Shown here: positions 61,074 to 64,000 of the stretch, one piece after another
Position numbering within the stretch: position 1 is the first letter of the stretch
Layout of the letters: each line of letters begins with the position of its first letter
Assembly (NCBI GenBank): GCA_947493885.1
Contig: CANLTE010000004.1
Coordinates: 476,492-540,491 of the forward strand
Length of the DNA stretch: 64,000 bases
DNA from: an uncultured Maribacter sp.
GTDB taxonomy: Bacteria; Bacteroidota; Bacteroidia; Flavobacteriales; Flavobacteriaceae
Reading direction: 5' to 3'
Position numbers and translations under genes: made by a program
The notes under the pieces: model-generated
Told to the model about the DNA's origin: nothing
The model's input: the letters and a program-made list of their open reading frames with translations, nothing else
Database searches by the model: none

Positions 61074-63103
61074 TATCTGTTAATATAAATATAACCTGTT
61101 AACGTTTTTGTTTGTCCTAAATTATCTTTATAGTCCAAAATATAGAAATAAGTACCTACAGGAAGTTTTTTATCTGGACTTACGGTTACTCTTCCGTCAG
61201 ATGATCCATCAAATACATTTCCTTCATTATCATAAGCTCGGGTTGAGAATACTAATACACCCCAACGGTTATATATTTTAACAGTATTATCAGGATAATT
61301 CTCTATTCCAATAATTCTTAAATATTCATTTAATCCATCATTGTTAGGTGTAAGTACGTTAATCACCTCAAGCTCATCTTCTTGCGCATTTGGCTCTAAA
61401 TATTCAGGAGTACCATCACCATCACTATCATCATTGGCATAATCGCTATCTAAGTTTAAATCTTCATCTTTTGAGGCAATACCATCATTATCATCATCCG
61501 CATCACGATAGTTAGATTCTTCATCACCATCGGTATTTGGTAAATCGTTATAAGGGTCATCTATTTCATCATTAACATCATCATCTACAGTAAACTCTCC
61601 TTCATAACCATCATTTAAACCATCGCCATCTTTATACGAACCATTTAAAACAACATCAGGAATACCATCATTATCATGATCATGACCTTCAATACGGTCA
61701 GGTATATTGTCATCATCACTATCGCTATCTAAATAATCTGGTAGGTTATCACCATCTGTGTCTACAGGGAATATTCCTAATACTCCGTCTTCGTAAGCAT
61801 CATCTAAACCATTATTATTAGCATCAATCAAACTTGGTGGAATATATCCTGCTGTGGTTTGCGCTTCCACGTTGTCCGGAATACCATCATCATCTGAATC
61901 GATATCTAAATAATCTGGGAATCCATCACCATCGCTATCTGTAGGGTCCGTAGAAGGGTCATTATCTCCATCAAGATTTAAGTCTTCAAAACTATCTACA
62001 ATACCATCATTATCCCTATCAATATCTGTCGCATCGGTAACTAAAACAATAACCGTTGCCGTACTACAGTTAGCAGAATTGTCACATAACGTATATGTAA
62101 ATGTATCGGTACCTGTAAATCCATTATTTGGTGTATAGGTAACTGTATCATCAGATGGATTATTTGGGGTTCCGTTGTCATTAATATTTACAACACCATC
62201 ATTAGGACTGGTTGTAGTTAATGTACCTATGGTAGGAACATCATTATCGTTTGCGAGAATATCTATATCTACAGCGGTGTCTTCCTCTGTGGCTATTGAA
62301 TCATCTATTGCGTCAACAATAGGAATAACATCAATAGTTACTGTAGCTGTACTACAGTCTCCAAAAGTGTTACATAATGTATAGTTAAAGGTATCTTGAC
62401 CGTTAAAATCTGGATTCGGCGAGTAAGTTACAATATCATCTAAAGGATTATTTGGCGTACCATTATCATCGACCGCAACGATTCCATTAGATGGGTCCGT
62501 CGTTGTTAATATACCTGTTGTTGGCAAATCAGAATCATTGTCAAAAATTGGAACTATTACTGGTGTGTCTTCATCCGTAGTTACCAAATCGTCTACCAAG
62601 GTTGCAGCCTCGTTAATACATACCACGGTAAAATTGGGTAAACTTACCGTATTACCTGCTTTGGTAATTGTGGCAGTATATTTTTGGACTGTTGATGTAG
62701 CCTCTACCGTAGGACGTAATTGATCTCCGCTCTGAGTCGGAGTCCAACTAACCGTTGCTCCTGATGAAACATTTTGTGTGATATCCAAGGTAACCTCATT
62801 AAATGGAGCATTACAATTGGTAACTATAAAATATCCCGTTGCATTTGATCCACATAAGGTACCATCGTAAGTCGCGAAATACACCCCTCGTTCACGAACT
62901 TCTAAAACTGAATTTGTTCCTAAAACAGTGCTCGTATCCGAAGCTTCATACCAACGATAATTAGTTTCGTCTGTACTGCTAGGTGCCTGTAATAAAAACT
63001 GGGCATTAGCTGCTGATATTCCAAGCAAGGTAAATATTATGCTTAGTATAAGTAGTTTATATTTCTTGATTAATTCCAAACTAGAGGCTGAGTTTATTTT
63101 CAA
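61073..63103 (-). CDS. Secreted protein with cadherin-like domains, calcium-binding repeats and a gliding-motility C-terminal domain
   Basis: 676 residues. A signal peptide (YKLLILSIIFTLLGISAANAQ) is followed by two similar Ig/cadherin-like domains (about 185-260, 265-350; each with DEDTPVxxxIxxND and TFxYTLCxxxxxCSTATVTI), then thrombospondin type 3-like Asp-rich repeats (DRDNDGIVDSFEDLN; about 355-570) that bind Ca, and a type B T9SS C-terminal domain (NVLTPNNDGLNEYL to YIYINR, about 590-676). The start is a TTG at 63103 directly after the upstream TAA: no ATG is available. It is therefore a T9SS cargo probably tethered on the surface. Confidence 0.92.
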   Translation of the reverse strand: MKINSASSLELIKKYKLLILSIIFTLLGISAANAQFLLQAPSSTDETNYRWYEASDTSTVLGTNSVLEVRERGVYFATYDGTLCGSNATGYFIVTNCNAPFNEVTLDITQNVSSGATVSWTPTQSGDQLRPTVEATSTVQKYTATITKAGNTVSLPNFTVVCINEAATLVDDLVTTDEDTPVIVPIFDNDSDLPTTGILTTTDPSNGIVAVDDNGTPNNPLDDIVTYSPNPDFNGQDTFNYTLCNTFGDCSTATVTIDVIPIVDAIDDSIATEEDTAVDIDILANDNDVPTIGTLTTTSPNDGVVNINDNGTPNNPSDDTVTYTPNNGFTGTDTFTYTLCDNSANCSTATVIVLVTDATDIDRDNDGIVDSFEDLNLDGDNDPSTDPTDSDGDGFPDYLDIDSDDDGIPDNVEAQTTAGYIPPSLIDANNNGLDDAYEDGVLGIFPVDTDGDNLPDYLDSDSDDDNIPDRIEGHDHDNDGIPDVVLNGSYKDGDGLNDGYEGEFTVDDDVNDEIDDPYNDLPNTDGDEESNYRDADDDNDGIASKDEDLNLDSDYANDDSDGDGTPEYLEPNAQEDELEVINVLTPNNDGLNEYLRIIGIENYPDNTVKIYNRWGVLVFSTRAYDNEGNVFDGSSDGRVTVSPDKKLPVGTYFYILDYKDNLGQTKTLTGYIYINR

Positions 63104-64000
63104 TTATTTTACTACAAATACTACGTTGATTAATGAATTGTAATCTGCTGGTGGTGCTATAATATCATATGTCATTACTCCATCAGCATCTATGCTCACG
63201 TTATCAAAAACTGCATCATCATAATACGTAACATAATAATACAGTTCTTCTTTTGCATATGTAGGTATAGTTGCTGGTGCATCATCACTAGCTACGAAAG
63301 TTGCTGTAAATGGTAAGGTCGTTGGTGCATATTGATTAATATATTCTTGATATAAATCTTTAGTCTGATTCGTTGCCGCCGCAGATGCATCAATTGCAAT
63401 TGACGGCGGATAGAATATTCTTGCTGCCTTAGAAGTTATTGGTTCTATTGCCATTAAAGCTTCTTGTACTGTTGTTTCTGATACACCAACAGGTTCAGGG
63501 CCTGCTCCATCAGGATCTACGCCCGAATCACCATTTAAATCTAAACTGGTTGCTAGAGGAACTTCTGAATCGTTTTGATCGTCACTTCCTAAAGAAGTTA
63601 ATGACACATCAAAATTAGTCCCGGCTTCAGTAATGCGTAAATTTGTACCATTGATTTCAAAAGCTGTAATGGTTTCATTACTTGAACTAGCATCGGCATC
63701 GTTTACATTTAAATTTAATGTACTACCATTATCTATAGTAATATTACCAGGATTATTATTTGTACTTATGTCTTGACTATCTGTTCCTGAATTGTTTAGT
63801 CCGCTTAAATCTATGTTAGTTGCACTTCCGTTATTGGTAATGTTTAAGATTTGAGTACCTGGGTTATATGCTAAATCTTGTATCTCGTTGCTTGCATCAG
63901 CATCGGCATCATCTACATCTACTGTTACACTACCTCCATCTACTAAACTTATTGTTGTTCCTGCGGCATCTATACTTAAATCTTGAGTGTCTGTATTTGT
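63104..64000 (-). CDS. Large repeat-containing surface protein (cut by window edge)
   Basis: The C-terminal 298 residues of a longer protein; the frame stays open to the right edge. The visible part has two tandem repeats of about 70 residues (TDTQDLSIDAAGTTI and TDSQDISTNNNPGNI starts, each with VNDADA-like and SNE motifs), then a distinct C-terminal domain ending VVFVVK. Such Asp/Ser-rich beta-strand repeats are typical of flavobacterial adhesins. A GTG at 63605-63607 is inside the repeat and is not a real start. It is the first visible gene of the T9SS operon. Confidence 0.85.
   Translation of the reverse strand, partial: TNTDTQDLSIDAAGTTISLVDGGSVTVDVDDADADASNEIQDLAYNPGTQILNITNNGSATNIDLSGLNNSGTDSQDISTNNNPGNITIDNGSTLNLNVNDADASSSNETITAFEINGTNLRITEAGTNFDVSLTSLGSDDQNDSEVPLATSLDLNGDSGVDPDGAGPEPVGVSETTVQEALMAIEPITSKAARIFYPPSIAIDASAAATNQTKDLYQEYINQYAPTTLPFTATFVASDDAPATIPTYAKEELYYYVTYYDDAVFDNVSIDADGVMTYDIIAPPADYNSLINVVFVVK

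Noticed and set aside
61380..62000. Tandem Asp codons (repeated ATCACCATC-like DNA) as a CRISPR or microsatellite
   Set aside because: They encode the thrombospondin type 3-like Ca-binding repeats of an intact reading frame and lack unique spacers.
63500..64000. Repeats at the right edge as a CRISPR array
   Set aside because: They are in-frame coding repeats of about 70 residues in an adhesin-like protein.

Overview
The window is a low-GC chromosomal segment of a Flavobacteriaceae member (Bacteroidota), probably marine. The evidence: gene content (PorP/SprF and a gliding-motility C-terminal domain protein of the type IX secretion system, BshC of bacillithiol synthesis, SusC/TonB-type barrels, DUF4295 beside rpmB-rpmG, a branched-chain E2), the absence of Shine-Dalgarno sequences, and repeated TAnnTTTG boxes, the -7 element of Bacteroidota promoters.

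Layout. 1-0.6 kb: start of pyrG and a DUF3820 protein. 0.7-4.6 kb: a Tat-exported isomerase-like protein, a nitrilase-family hydrolase and a tetR-SDR-DoxX operon with two matching palindromic operators. 4.6-10.6 kb: an unrecognised protein, a tiny lipoprotein, a TPR sensor kinase/LytTR regulator pair and a four-gene run of small exported proteins. 10.6-15 kb: the most accessory-looking stretch, with a single-polypeptide restriction-modification protein (nuclease, N6-methylase, specificity region), a perfect 36-bp palindrome on its left, attC-like inverted arms on its right, then DUF5694 and DUF5946 genes. 15-20 kb: AraC/SemiSWEET/HAD sugar module, an alpha/beta hydrolase, a DHFR-like reductase and two small unknowns. 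20-33 kb: guaA-LysM-osmC-DUF922 operon, a PNPOx-like protein, bshC, an M14 peptidase, rimO, a serine hydrolase and ftsY. 33-39.8 kb: rpmB-rpmG-DUF4295, then a tightly overlapping exonuclease-to-cinA operon, the acyltransferase E2 and recR. 39.8-50.5 kb: a sodium symporter, a CoA-binding protein, a TonB-type barrel, fabH, htpG, an ECF sigma/anti-sigma pair with a divergent target, and MOSC. 50.7-57.7 kb: an AraC regulator, S1/P1 nuclease, DUF5916, Cof-type HAD, DUF819 and DUF4369 proteins. 57.7-64 kb: manA, a QueD-like enzyme, idi and a T9SS operon (repeat adhesin, calcium-binding CHU_C protein, PorP/SprF) that runs off the right edge.

Most genes are housekeeping or family-level recognisable. 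The most informative non-coding signals are two near-identical divergent ECF sigma promoters at 48.7-48.8 kb, paired TetR operators at 2.7 and 3.3 kb, -7 boxes sitting 3-6 nt before start codons (predicted leaderless mRNAs), two candidate small RNAs (24.4-24.6 and 41.8-41.96 kb), and the palindrome and inverted ends around the restriction-modification gene. I saw no tRNA, rRNA, CRISPR array, transposase, integrase or prophage gene. All family calls come from reading motifs; no database search was run.
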